Shown here: positions 36,944-44,950 of the stretch, piece by piece | Layout: each line of letters opens with the position of its first letter | Position numbering within the stretch: the first letter of the stretch is position 1 | NCBI GenBank assembly: GCA_030681895.1 | Contig: JAUXRI010000117.1 | Coordinates: 28,568-92,567 of the forward strand | Origin: Myxococcales bacterium | GTDB lineage: Bacteria; Myxococcota; Myxococcia; Myxococcales; Myxococcaceae | Reading direction: 5' to 3' | DNA length: 64,000 bases | Position numbers and translations under genes: made by a program | The notes under the pieces: model-generated | Database searches by the model: none | The model's input: the letters and a program-made list of their open reading frames with translations, nothing else | What the model was told of the DNA's origin: nothing

Positions 36944-37843
36944 ATGCGAAGTTTTCCCCTCGTCGTCGCGGTGCTCCTCTTCGTTGGCTGCGGCAGCGCT
37001 CAGTTGATGACGGGCGGAAACGGCGGCGGATCGGCGCAGGGGGACGGCGGCGCGCGGGCGGGCGGATCAGCAGGCGGATCAGCTGGTGGCGCTGGGGGTG
37101 GTACGGCCGGCGGGACGAGTGGTGGCTCCGCTGGCGGCTCCGATGGCCCTGGCGGCGGCAGTGCTGGTGGCTCCTCCGCGGGTGGCTCCTCCGCGGGTGG
37201 CTCGGCGGCGGGTGGCAGCGCGATGGGCGGCGGCTCCGCGGGTGGTGGAAGCGCCGGCGGGAGCAGCGGTGGCTCCGCGGGTGGCGGGAGCGCGGGCTGC
37301 TCCGCGTCGACCTGCGCGAACGGCTGCTGCCTCAACGGAACCTGTCAGCCCGGCACGCAGCCCCTCGCGTGCGGCACCGGCGGCGTGGCGTGCGAGACGT
37401 GCATGACCAACCAGGCGTGCACCACACAGCAGTGCGGCCTCGACCCGCAGTCGATGTGGCGCGTTCGAGCCACCACCGCGCGCATCGCGGCCAAAAAGCT
37501 CAACGGCGACAACTGGGACGGCTTTGGCGGAGACCCCGACGGCACCGTCGACCTGTACTGCCCGGCGACGAGCAGCAGCGTCACCGACTCGAGCTCCGAG
37601 GTGACGAACTCCTTCACCCCGACGTGGACCGACGGCGAGTGCACCCTGACGGCGGCCGCGTTGCTCTCGAGCGGCTTCGCCTTCGCCGTCGTCGACGCAG
37701 ACGGCCTCTTCGGCGGCGCGAATGATCAGATCGCCCCGAAGACGACGGTGATGGTGACCGAGGCGACGCTGATGGCCGGCACGGTGATGCGCGGGCCCGT
37801 CTCGGCGCTCACCAGCATCACCTTCACCTTCACCCGCATGTGA
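36944..37843 (+). CDS. Gly/Ser-repeat lipoprotein with C2-like domain
   Basis: 299 residues from ATG 36944, with GGGAG upstream. The lipoprotein signal ends VLLFVGC. Residues about 25-120 are a flexible tract of GGSAGGS units, followed by a short Cys-rich module (CSASTCANGCC, CQPGTQPLACG). The last 130 residues look like a calcium-binding C2-type beta sandwich: RVRATTARIAAKKLNGDNWD with acidic loops DNWDGFGGDPDG and VVDADGLFGGANDQ. It is displayed at the surface on a flexible linker. C2 assignment is by pattern only. Confidence 0.78.
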   Translation: MRSFPLVVAVLLFVGCGSAQLMTGGNGGGSAQGDGGARAGGSAGGSAGGAGGGTAGGTSGGSAGGSDGPGGGSAGGSSAGGSSAGGSAAGGSAMGGGSAGGGSAGGSSGGSAGGGSAGCSASTCANGCCLNGTCQPGTQPLACGTGGVACETCMTNQACTTQQCGLDPQSMWRVRATTARIAAKKLNGDNWDGFGGDPDGTVDLYCPATSSSVTDSSSEVTNSFTPTWTDGECTLTAAALLSSGFAFAVVDADGLFGGANDQIAPKTTVMVTEATLMAGTVMRGPVSALTSITFTFTRM

Positions 37844-37874
37844 GCCAACCCCACGAATTTCCCGGGCGGCTGCA

Positions 37875-37908
37875 CGCGTGAGCCACTTTGGAGCCTCGTG
37901 GAATGAAG
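37875..37908 (+). promoter_or_regulatory. Shared promoter-like box, copy 2 (before sigma module 3)
   Basis: CGCGTGAGCC at 37875-37884, 11 bases, then TCGTGGAATGAAG at 37896-37908. The same layout appears before the VWA-like lipoprotein at 40432-40465, with one mismatch over 23 matched positions and equal spacing. The 12-mer GTGAGCCACTTT also matches copy 1 before the module 1 sigma. The sigma start codon is 13 bases after the box. AAGGGG at its end may be the ribosome site. Confidence 0.6.
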
Positions 37909-37921
37909 GGGTGGTGACTCC

Positions 37922-38446
37922 GTGAGCCTCGCCGTGCCCCTTCGCCTCGCCGACCCGCCGGCGCCGTCAGCCGACGCGCTCTACCGCCAGTACGCGCGGT
38001 ACGTGGCGCGCCTCGCGTTCCGGCTGGTGGGGCGTGATGGCGACGTCGACGACCTCGTGCAGGACGTCTTCCTGGCTGCGACGACCGCGAAGGTGACGTC
38101 GGCGAACGAGCACGAGCTGAAGGGCTGGCTGTCGACGGTGACGGTGCGCCTCGCTTCGAAGCGGCTGCGTCGACGGCGGCTCGCGCGGTTCTTCGGCTTC
38201 GATGACGCGCCAGATGAGCGGCTGCTCTCTCCCGGCGCGTCGCCTGAGATGGTGACGCTGGTGGCGCAGCTGTACCGGCGGCTCGACTCGCTCCCGACGG
38301 CCGAGCGCCTCGCGTGGACGCTGCGTCACGTCGAGAACGAGCCCCTCGAAGAAGTCGCACGCGTGTGCGGTTGTTCCCTGGCCACCGCGAAGCGGCGCAT
38401 CGCCGCGGTGCAGGCAGCCCTGACGGAGACGGACCATGAAGCCTGA
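37922..38446 (+). CDS. ECF-type RNA polymerase sigma factor (module 3)
   Basis: 174 residues from GTG 37922. Region 2: ALYRQYARYVARLAFRLVG, DVDDLVQDVFLAA. Region 4: LPTAERLAWTLRHVENEPLE, helix-turn-helix EVARVCGCSLATAKRRIAAV. Closely related to the module 1 sigma. The stop overlaps the FecR gene by 11 bases. Confidence 0.93.
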   Translation: MSLAVPLRLADPPAPSADALYRQYARYVARLAFRLVGRDGDVDDLVQDVFLAATTAKVTSANEHELKGWLSTVTVRLASKRLRRRRLARFFGFDDAPDERLLSPGASPEMVTLVAQLYRRLDSLPTAERLAWTLRHVENEPLEEVARVCGCSLATAKRRIAAVQAALTETDHEA

Positions 38447-39539
38447 AGAGCTGGCACATCACCTCGACGCCTCGCGAGACCGGCTCGAGCCCCGGTGGGA
38501 TGACGCGCGGGAAGCGCACGTGCAGGCAGGGCTGCCGCACCGCGCACGCCTGCATCGACGTCGTCGCGTGGCGGTGGCAGTGGTCGCGGTGGCGCTGGTG
38601 GGAGTCGTCGCGGCGCTCGCCGTGCCGCGGGCCTCACAGGTGCGCATCGAGCCCATCGCCGATGCCCGCTTCGAGGTCGTCGAGCAGTCGAAGACGCGCG
38701 AGGCGTACCGGGTGGAGCGCGGCGCCGTGTGGTTCGACGTGAAGCCCGGCCGCGCCGTTCGGGTCGACGCTGAAGAGGTCGAGGTCGAGGTGCTGGGCAC
38801 CCGCTTCCTCGTCGAGCGCGTCGACGCCCGCGTGCACATCGTCGTCGACCACGGCGTCGTTCGCGCAAAGTGGAAAGGGCAGCTGTCGACGGTGAACGCC
38901 GGAGAAGAGGCGTGGTTCCCGCCGCGAGAGAAGAAGCTGAAGGTCGTCGAACCAGCGCCGCCACCGCCCGTCGAGGTGCCCGAGCCAGTGGAAGAGCCTG
39001 CGCCGCCCGTCGTCGCGCCGAATCCGCCTCCGAAGAACCCCAGGCTGCTGCACCCCCGCACCGCCGAGATGATTCCGTCGGTGTCTGCGCAGACGTGGAA
39101 AGAGCTCGCGCAGGCCGGCGAGTTCGAGCGCGCGTGGGAAGAGATGCAGAAGGCGACCCCGCCCCGCGACGAGCCCGCAGAGCTGCTGCTGGCCGCCGAC
39201 GTCGCGCGCTTGAGCCGTCACCCCGACCAGGCCCTCGCGCCGCTCACCCGCATCATCGAGCAGCACCGAACCGACCCGCGCGCGCCGCTCGCCGCCTTCA
39301 CCCTGGGCCGCGTGTTCCTCGACGACCTCGGCCGTCCCCGCGAAGCCGCCGCTGCGTTCGAGCACGTTCGCACCCTGGCGCCCGACATGCCGCTGGCTGA
39401 AGACGCGTTCGCTAGGCAAATCGAAGCGCTGTTCCGTGCGCAGGCTCCCGAGGCGCGAGCGCTCGCAGAGGCGTTCGAGAAGAAGTACCCGACGAGCGCC
39501 AGGCTGCGCGCCGTCCGGCACTTCGGAGGGCTTCCGTGA
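38436..39539 (+). CDS. FecR-like anti-sigma membrane protein with TPR tail (module 3)
   Basis: 367 residues from ATG 38436. Cytoplasmic N-terminus of about 45 residues, one transmembrane helix (VAVAVVAVALVGVVAALAV), then a periplasmic FecR domain (FEVVEQSKTREAYRVERGAV, EVEVLGTRFLVERV, VNAGEEAWF). A Pro/Val spacer leads to a TPR region (AAFTLGRVFLDDLGRPREAA). FecR proteins hold and release their sigma factor in response to an envelope signal. The next gene overlaps its stop (GTGA). Confidence 0.88.
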   Translation: MKPEELAHHLDASRDRLEPRWDDAREAHVQAGLPHRARLHRRRRVAVAVVAVALVGVVAALAVPRASQVRIEPIADARFEVVEQSKTREAYRVERGAVWFDVKPGRAVRVDAEEVEVEVLGTRFLVERVDARVHIVVDHGVVRAKWKGQLSTVNAGEEAWFPPREKKLKVVEPAPPPPVEVPEPVEEPAPPVVAPNPPPKNPRLLHPRTAEMIPSVSAQTWKELAQAGEFERAWEEMQKATPPRDEPAELLLAADVARLSRHPDQALAPLTRIIEQHRTDPRAPLAAFTLGRVFLDDLGRPREAAAAFEHVRTLAPDMPLAEDAFARQIEALFRAQAPEARALAEAFEKKYPTSARLRAVRHFGGLP

Positions 39540-40429
39540 CGGCAGTGGTGATGCTGCTCCTCGCAGCCTCGACGGTCGACGTGTCGAACGATGGGTGCCC
39601 GCTCAACTCCGACAAGGTGCGGCGGCTCGCTGAAATCGAGCTGCAGCGCGGGCCGTCAGACGTTCGGGTGCTGGCCCGGCTCGAGTGCAAGGGCACCCGC
39701 TTTCAAGTCATCGTCGAAGACCCGCTCACCAACAAGACGCTGCTGCGCGCGCTGCAGGTGAAGGACCTCACGACGAACGCCCCAGAGCGCTTCGCGGCGC
39801 TCGCGCTCGTCGAGCTGGTCGAAGCGAGCTGGAGCGAGCTGCTCCTCCCACCGACGGCATCGAGCGCGCCGGTCGTCGCGGCGCCCGAAGCGAAACGTGC
39901 GGCCGTCGAGTCGCTGGGCCGGCCACGCGTGCGGCTCGGCGCCCATGGGAGCGCACGGGTCTTCACCGGCTCGGGCCTCGTGATGGGCGGCGGCGGCGTG
40001 CACGCGCGCGTCACGCTCATCGGGCCGTTCGGCATCGCCATCGACCTCGGCGCGGAACACGGAGAGACGAAGACCTCGGCCGGCCTGGTGGTCGCCGACT
40101 CGTTGAGCGCGGCGGGTTTCGCGGTGGCGCATCTGCAGCTCGGCCGCGTGTTGCTCGGCGGTGGGCCCGGCTTTCGGGGCGGCGGTGCGCGGCTGGTGGG
40201 AACACCGGTGGACTCGACGGTCGTCGAGGGCCGCACGCTCTCGGCTGCGCTCGCAGGGCCTGCGCTCCTCGGTGAAGCGGCGCTCGGCCTCGGCCGCTTC
40301 GACCTCTCGTTCACCGTCGAGAGCGGGTGGGCGCTGTGGAACCTGCAGGGGCGCGTCGACGGCCAACCGCTGACGGCGCTCGCGAACCTGTGGCTCTCAG
40401 CGACGCTCGGCGTGGGGGTGCAGTGGTGA
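39536..40429 (+). CDS. Exported protein of sigma module 3, probable beta-barrel
   Basis: 297 residues from GTG 39536, overlapping the previous stop by 4 bases. A short signal-like start (VVMLLLAAS). The N-terminal 100 residues resemble those of the 35543 protein (a Cys near the start, RRLAEIELQRG, and RALQVKDLTTNAPERFAALA). The C-terminal 170 residues alternate strands with Gly turns (LVMGGGGVHARVTLIGPFG) and end ATLGVGVQW, an aromatic end as in outer-membrane barrels. Function unknown; presumably part of the envelope response. Confidence 0.72.
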   Translation: MTAVVMLLLAASTVDVSNDGCPLNSDKVRRLAEIELQRGPSDVRVLARLECKGTRFQVIVEDPLTNKTLLRALQVKDLTTNAPERFAALALVELVEASWSELLLPPTASSAPVVAAPEAKRAAVESLGRPRVRLGAHGSARVFTGSGLVMGGGGVHARVTLIGPFGIAIDLGAEHGETKTSAGLVVADSLSAAGFAVAHLQLGRVLLGGGPGFRGGGARLVGTPVDSTVVEGRTLSAALAGPALLGEAALGLGRFDLSFTVESGWALWNLQGRVDGQPLTALANLWLSATLGVGVQW

Positions 40430-40431
40430 CG

Positions 40432-40465
40432 CGCGTGAGCCGAAGAATTCCATCGCGGAATGAAG
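40432..40465 (+). promoter_or_regulatory. Shared promoter-like box, copy 3 (before VWA-like lipoprotein)
   Basis: CGCGTGAGCC at 40432-40441, 11 bases, then TCGCGGAATGAAG at 40453-40465, matching copy 2 at 37875 with one mismatch and identical spacing. The start codon is 5 bases on. If this is a promoter, the lipoprotein would also be made from its own transcript, under the same control as the sigma gene. Confidence 0.6.
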
Positions 40466-40470
40466 TGGGC

Positions 40471-41502
40471 ATGAACCGACTGCTCGCCGCCCTCGTCGCC
40501 GTGTCCGTCTCAGCGTGTACCCTCGGCACCGAGGGTGACGTCTTCACCAGCCGCTCGCTGTTGCCCGTCACGACGACCGACGCAGGCACGCCGTGCACGC
40601 CGGAGCAGGACCGCGCGAACTGGCCGGTGCGCGTCGTCTTCGTGGTGCAGAACAGCGGCGCGATGTGCATCATCGACCCGCCGGGCTCGCAGGCGCAGCC
40701 GGGGTTCTGCGAGATGGCGTCCTCCATGTTCACTCCGCCCGGGCAGACGAGACCGGCGCGCGCGACCGTCATCGACAGCTTCCTCAACGCCAACCGAGCG
40801 CGAACGAACTTCTCGGCGGCGCTCGTGTCGTGGGGCGAGAACCCGCACGTGGTGCCCTTCGTGTCGGGCTCGGACCCGAGCCTTCGCATCGCGCTCGCCG
40901 AGCTGCAGAGCACGCTGCAGAAGGCGTCGAATCTGCAGGGCGGGCTCGAGGCCGCGAAGGCACTCATCGAGCAGGACGTGCTGACGACGGCCGCGTCGGT
41001 GCGCGCGCGCAGCCGCTACGTCGTGGTCGTCTTGAGCACCGGCATTCCGTTTCCCCGCTGCGCCGCGAACGACTCGATGACGGAGTACGCCTCGGCGACG
41101 CGGCCCGAGCTGGTGTGGGCCGACTCCTTTGGCGCGACCACGTGGTGCAACGCGCAGAACCCCGAGGTGCTCGGCTTCGCGCCGGGGAGCAACCTCAACC
41201 AGAACTCGCAGCTCTTCGCGGCGGTCGACGGCATGCTCGCGCTCGACACGCAGTACGGCCTCGGTGACGTGCGCGTCTTCACGCGCCTTTTGATGAACGA
41301 CGCCAACATCGCCGCGTGTGGCCCCATCTGTCAGGACCTGTTCGGCCCGCAGTCGCTCGCCGAGACACGCTCCATGGGCACCTGGTTGCTGACGCAGCTG
41401 GCGCAGCGTGGGCAGGGAACGTTCGTCGACCCGGGCGCGCCGTCGAACCTCACGCTGGCCGACATCGACACGAGCGAGTTCACGACGTTCTGCGGACCGT
41501 GA
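40471..41502 (+). CDS. VWA-like lipoprotein with degenerate MIDAS
   Basis: 343 residues from ATG 40471; the lipoprotein signal ends VAVSVSAC. The body follows the von Willebrand A pattern of myxobacterial lipoproteins: VVFVVQNSGAMCIIDPPG, RTNFSAALVSWG, GLEAAKALIEQD, RSRYVVVVLSTGIP. The usual metal motif DxSxS is QNSGA here, so the Asp is lost. Several Cys (FCEM, CAAND, CGPICQ, FCGP at the end). Likely a surface adhesion or sensing protein that works without the classic metal site. Confidence 0.78.
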   Translation: MNRLLAALVAVSVSACTLGTEGDVFTSRSLLPVTTTDAGTPCTPEQDRANWPVRVVFVVQNSGAMCIIDPPGSQAQPGFCEMASSMFTPPGQTRPARATVIDSFLNANRARTNFSAALVSWGENPHVVPFVSGSDPSLRIALAELQSTLQKASNLQGGLEAAKALIEQDVLTTAASVRARSRYVVVVLSTGIPFPRCAANDSMTEYASATRPELVWADSFGATTWCNAQNPEVLGFAPGSNLNQNSQLFAAVDGMLALDTQYGLGDVRVFTRLLMNDANIAACGPICQDLFGPQSLAETRSMGTWLLTQLAQRGQGTFVDPGAPSNLTLADIDTSEFTTFCGP

Positions 41503-41533
41503 TCAGAATGGGATGCCCTGAGGCTGAAGGCCC

Positions 41534-41699
41534 GTGACGCCATGCCGCGGAGCGCTCCCGTGCGCTCTCCTGTTCTCGTCCTCGCTGCTGCTCGCCGCGT
41601 GCGTTCCTGAACGGGCGCGACGAGGCGAAGCAGTTCCTCAACGGCAACGCGCTCTTTCGCGCGACGGGAGGCCTCTCGACGCTGTCGAAGAAGGCGTGA
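41534..41699 (+). pseudogene. Frameshifted lipoprotein remnant
   Basis: GTG 41534 opens a clear lipoprotein signal (ALLFSSSLLLAAC), but after about 41607 the coding signal continues in another frame as FLNGRDEAKQFLNGNALFRA, then TGGLSTLSKKA and a TGA at 41697-41699, with G/C at nearly every third base. A single indel joins the two parts. In frame 1 the reading continues into the DUF5713 gene, which is probably accidental. It could be a sequencing error, but the tail is short and looks truncated. Confidence 0.55.
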
Positions 41700-41731
41700 G
41701 CGACGTTCCCGGCTCAGGCAGACTCACCGTC

Positions 41732-42148
41732 ATGGCCGCTCGACGAATACCGAACGAGAAGGACGGCGCTCACGGTTCGCACCACGCCGCTTTCACCGAG
41801 CTGCAGGCGAAGCTGAATAACGCCGAGGCGCGTGAGCATCGCTTCCTCGCAGACATGTTCGCCGACCGGTACTTCCCGCGGCACCTCGTGGAGAAGGGCG
41901 CCGGAATCCTTGTCGGCCTGTGCGCGCAGCTCGAGGCAGAGAAGCCGACGACCCCCGACGCCGTCTACGCGCTGACCCACGCAGCCACCGAGGCCTTCAA
42001 CGCACTGCAAGAGGACTTCTTCGAGGCCGAGAGTGAACTCGAGACGGCCGCGCGCGAGGCCATCGCTGGGGACATCGGCTTCATCCTCCGCACGTACGGC
42101 CATGGCGGCCTCGACGTCGAAGAGGCCATCGCCCCACGCGACTGGTAG
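41732..42148 (+). CDS. DUF5713 family protein
   Basis: 138 residues from ATG 41732. The body matches the DUF5713 pattern: FLADMFADRYFPRHLVEKGA, ILVGLCAQLEAEKP, ALTHAATEAFNALQEDFFEA, ETAAREAIAGDIGFI, and the end VEEAIAPRDW. It is a small helical cytoplasmic protein; no function is established for the family. It sits between debris of another gene (41534-41699 and 42151-42185), so it may have been inserted there. Confidence 0.85.
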   Translation: MAARRIPNEKDGAHGSHHAAFTELQAKLNNAEAREHRFLADMFADRYFPRHLVEKGAGILVGLCAQLEAEKPTTPDAVYALTHAATEAFNALQEDFFEAESELETAAREAIAGDIGFILRTYGHGGLDVEEAIAPRDW

Positions 42149-42150
42149 CG

Positions 42151-42185
42151 CCTGACGGAGCTCACGACCTTCTGCGGCGTGAACG
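42151..42185 (+). pseudogene. Fragment echoing the 3' end of the VWA-like lipoprotein gene
   Basis: Bases 42158-42177 (GAGCTCACGACCTTCTGCGG) match 41475-41494 at the end of the VWA-like gene (GAGTTCACGACGTTCTGCGG) at 18 of 20 positions. Translated, the fragment reads LTELTTFCGV against DTSEFTTFCGP. It lies just after the DUF5713 stop and has no gene of its own, so it looks like the tail of a lost paralogue. Confidence 0.5.
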
Positions 42186-42258
42186 CCAATCGAGGGCTTG
42201 TCGGAACGCAGGTCGGGTGCCGTAGAGTTCCCTCGATCTCGTCGTTCTCGGGGCTCAC

Positions 42259-43608
42259 ATGACCAGCCGTGTCTCGCCGAACCAACCGCGCGTTCCTGTT
42301 GCACGCACGACTGGGACCGCTCCCACGACGACGACTCCATCGAAGCCCGTCAGCACGGGTGGCCGTCTGCTCGCCAACAGCTTTGGTGGTGCGACCCGTG
42401 CTGCCGAGCCGCTCTCGGGAGCAGACGCCGTCTCGGCCCAGGCGAAGCTCGACGCGATTGGGCGCCTGGCGAACGGCCACACCGACCGCGCCGAGGAGGG
42501 GAAGATCCTCGACCTCTTCCGCGCGGCGTCCCCGAAGGAGCTCAACTACCTCGTCGCGCGCCTCGACATGCACGAGCTGCTCGAGGACATCGACGACCGG
42601 CTCATCGGCCCCGACAACCGCACCGCCCTCGTCACCATCTTGACGAAGGACCGGGTGAAGGACCTCTCGCTGGGCGCGCGCGTGTCGTTGATCAACGCGT
42701 TCCAGAGCGGCGGCACCGGAGGTCTCGAAGAGACGGGGATTCGCAACCTCTTCGTCGCCACGAAGGGCAAGGACCTCACCGCGCTGAAGAACGGCGTCGA
42801 CGCCGGCAACGACTGGCATGACCTGCAGCAGCTCGTCTTCCACGACATCGACGACCCGAAGCTGCGCGCCGAGATTCTGACGCACTTCCAGAAGGAAGCG
42901 GTGCCGACGGGCGAGTCGAAGGTGCTCTCGGACATCGACGACACCTTCTACGAGAACCTCAAGGACACGCGCTTCCCGAAGAAGACCGTCTACCCTGGAG
43001 TCATCTCGTTCTACGCCGAGCTCGACAAGGGCGCCGCGGCGCAGGCCGGCCGCTCCGGAGACCTCGCCTTCGTGACCGCGCGACCCAACGACCGCGCGGG
43101 TCTGGTCGAATCACTCACCGAGAAGACGCTGCAGTCGCACGGCGTGAAGGACGCGGTGGTGCTGCAGGGCGACCTGCTGTCGAACCTGTCGAACGACGCC
43201 ATCGCGAAGAAGAAGTTCGAGAACTTCACGCAGTACAAACAGCTCTTCCCCGAATACAGCTTCGTCTTCACCGGCGACTCGGGTCAGGGCGACGTCATCT
43301 TCGGCGCGAAGATGCGTGAGGCGGCGCCGAAGGACGTGAAGGCCGTCTTCATCAATGACGTCGTCAACACGCCGCAAGCGAAACGCGACGAGTACCGCCG
43401 CAAGGGCGTGTTCTTCACCGACACGTACGTCGGCGCGGCCGTCGAGGCCTTCAAGCTGGGGTTGATGAGCAAGGAAGGCCTGCAGCGGGTGGCACAGGCG
43501 GCGAAGGAGGACTTCGCGAAGATTCCCTTCACCGACGAGAACCAGAAGAAGGCGCGCGCGGGCGAGCTGCAGCGAGACGTCGCGGCAGCCGAAGCCGCCA
43601 TCCGTTAG
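42259..43608 (+). CDS. App1-like phosphatidate phosphatase (DUF2183, HAD-like)
   Basis: 449 residues from ATG 42259. A disordered Thr/Pro-rich start (about 1-40) and a helical domain (about 55-215) precede the catalytic domain. This opens VLSDIDDTFYENLKD (Asp 225 and Asp 227), then FVTARPNDRAGL and FTGDSGQGDVIF, the motifs of DUF2183/App1 HAD-like phosphatases that act on phosphatidic acid. No signal peptide. The stop overlaps the CoA-transferase stop on the other strand by 4 bases. Confidence 0.85.
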   Translation: MTSRVSPNQPRVPVARTTGTAPTTTTPSKPVSTGGRLLANSFGGATRAAEPLSGADAVSAQAKLDAIGRLANGHTDRAEEGKILDLFRAASPKELNYLVARLDMHELLEDIDDRLIGPDNRTALVTILTKDRVKDLSLGARVSLINAFQSGGTGGLEETGIRNLFVATKGKDLTALKNGVDAGNDWHDLQQLVFHDIDDPKLRAEILTHFQKEAVPTGESKVLSDIDDTFYENLKDTRFPKKTVYPGVISFYAELDKGAAAQAGRSGDLAFVTARPNDRAGLVESLTEKTLQSHGVKDAVVLQGDLLSNLSNDAIAKKKFENFTQYKQLFPEYSFVFTGDSGQGDVIFGAKMREAAPKDVKAVFINDVVNTPQAKRDEYRRKGVFFTDTYVGAAVEAFKLGLMSKEGLQRVAQAAKEDFAKIPFTDENQKKARAGELQRDVAAAEAAIR

Positions 43609-44897
43609 AGGGCGACGTGCCGCAGCCGGGCGAAGTCCTTCGTCAGCTCGGCGCGGAAGTCGGGGTGCGCGATGCTGATGAGCAGCTCGGCCCGCTGACG
43701 CAGCGTCTTCCCGTGCAGGTTGACGGCCCCGAACTCGGTGGCGACCCAGTGCGTGTGGCCGCGGGTGGTGACGACGCCGGCGCCGTCTTTGAGCTGCATG
43801 ACGATGCGGCTCACCTTGCCGCCCGCCGCCGTCGAGGGCAGCGCGATGATGGGCTTGCCACCGGCCGAACGCGCCGCGCCGCGCATGAAGTCCATCTGCC
43901 CGCCGATGCCTGAGTAGATGCGGTGGCCCATCGAGTCGGCGCACACCTGGCCAGAGAGGTCGACCTCGATGGCCGAGTTGATGGCGACGACCTTGTCGTT
44001 CTTCGAGATGAGCGCGGTGTCGTTGGTGCGGTCGCAGGGATGGAACTCGACCTGCTGGTTGTCGTGCACGAAGTCGAAGAGCTTGCGGGTGCCGGTGACG
44101 AAGGACACGACGCTCCGGCCCGCGTGCACCTTCTTGTTGCGGTTGGTGATGACGCCGCCCTCGACGAGGGGAATGAGGCCGTCGGAGAACATCTCGGTGT
44201 GCACGCCGAGCTCGTGTTTGTTGCCGAGCCGCGCGAGCACCGCGTCGGGAATGCCGCCGATGCCCATCTGCAGACAGCTGCCGTCTTCGACGAGCTCGGC
44301 GATGAGCTCTCCGATGCGGGCCTCGACGTCGGTCGTCTCACCCGGAGGGTGCTCGGCGAGCGGCCGGTCCGTCATGGTGAAGGCCGTCACCCGCTCGAGC
44401 GGCAACACCGAGTTCCCCAGCGTGCGCGGCATCTGCGCGTTCACCTCGGCGACGACTGCCTTCGCGTGCCAGGCAGCCGCCAGCGCCGCGTCGACCGAGG
44501 TGCCGAGCGTGCAGTCGAGGTGTTGGTTGGGCGTCGACAGCTGCACCAGCGCGACGTCGAGGGGAATCGAGCCCGTGGTGAAGAGCGACGGAATGTCGGA
44601 GAGGAAGATGGGCATGAAGTCGGCCCGGCCCTCCGAGATGGGGCCTCGCAGCGCACCGCCGGTGAAGAGCGAGACCGAGAAGAAGCGGCCGGCGTGCTGG
44701 GGCTCGACGAAGGCGGCCGGGCCGCTGGTGTGCAGATGGTAGAGCGTGACGTCTTCGAGGTCGGTGCGGCGGCAGAGCGCATCGAGGAGCGTCGTCGGCG
44801 TGGCCGAAGCGCCGTGGATGAAGACCTTGTCGCCACTCTTGATGACCTTCACCGCGTCGTCCGCGCTCACCGCGCGGGGTTTCCACGAGCTGTTCAT
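43605..44897 (-). CDS. Acetyl-CoA hydrolase/4-hydroxybutyrate CoA-transferase family protein
   Basis: 430 residues from ATG 44897. Class I CoA-transferase: catalytic Glu 235 in GVHTEMFSDG, CoA-binding loops QMGIGGIPDAV and YSGIGGQMDFMRG, and HTHWVATEFGAVNL near the end. It moves CoA between acyl groups such as acetyl, butyryl or 4-hydroxybutyrate. The exact acyl group cannot be read from the sequence. No butyrate or succinate genes adjoin it. Confidence 0.92.
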   Translation of the reverse strand: MNSSWKPRAVSADDAVKVIKSGDKVFIHGASATPTTLLDALCRRTDLEDVTLYHLHTSGPAAFVEPQHAGRFFSVSLFTGGALRGPISEGRADFMPIFLSDIPSLFTTGSIPLDVALVQLSTPNQHLDCTLGTSVDAALAAAWHAKAVVAEVNAQMPRTLGNSVLPLERVTAFTMTDRPLAEHPPGETTDVEARIGELIAELVEDGSCLQMGIGGIPDAVLARLGNKHELGVHTEMFSDGLIPLVEGGVITNRNKKVHAGRSVVSFVTGTRKLFDFVHDNQQVEFHPCDRTNDTALISKNDKVVAINSAIEVDLSGQVCADSMGHRIYSGIGGQMDFMRGAARSAGGKPIIALPSTAAGGKVSRIVMQLKDGAGVVTTRGHTHWVATEFGAVNLHGKTLRQRAELLISIAHPDFRAELTKDFARLRHVAL

Positions 44898-44950
44898 GCG
44901 CGGAATGTACGGTCGGCGTCGCGCGTCGTCCCGTGCAAAGGCTGCGTCGG

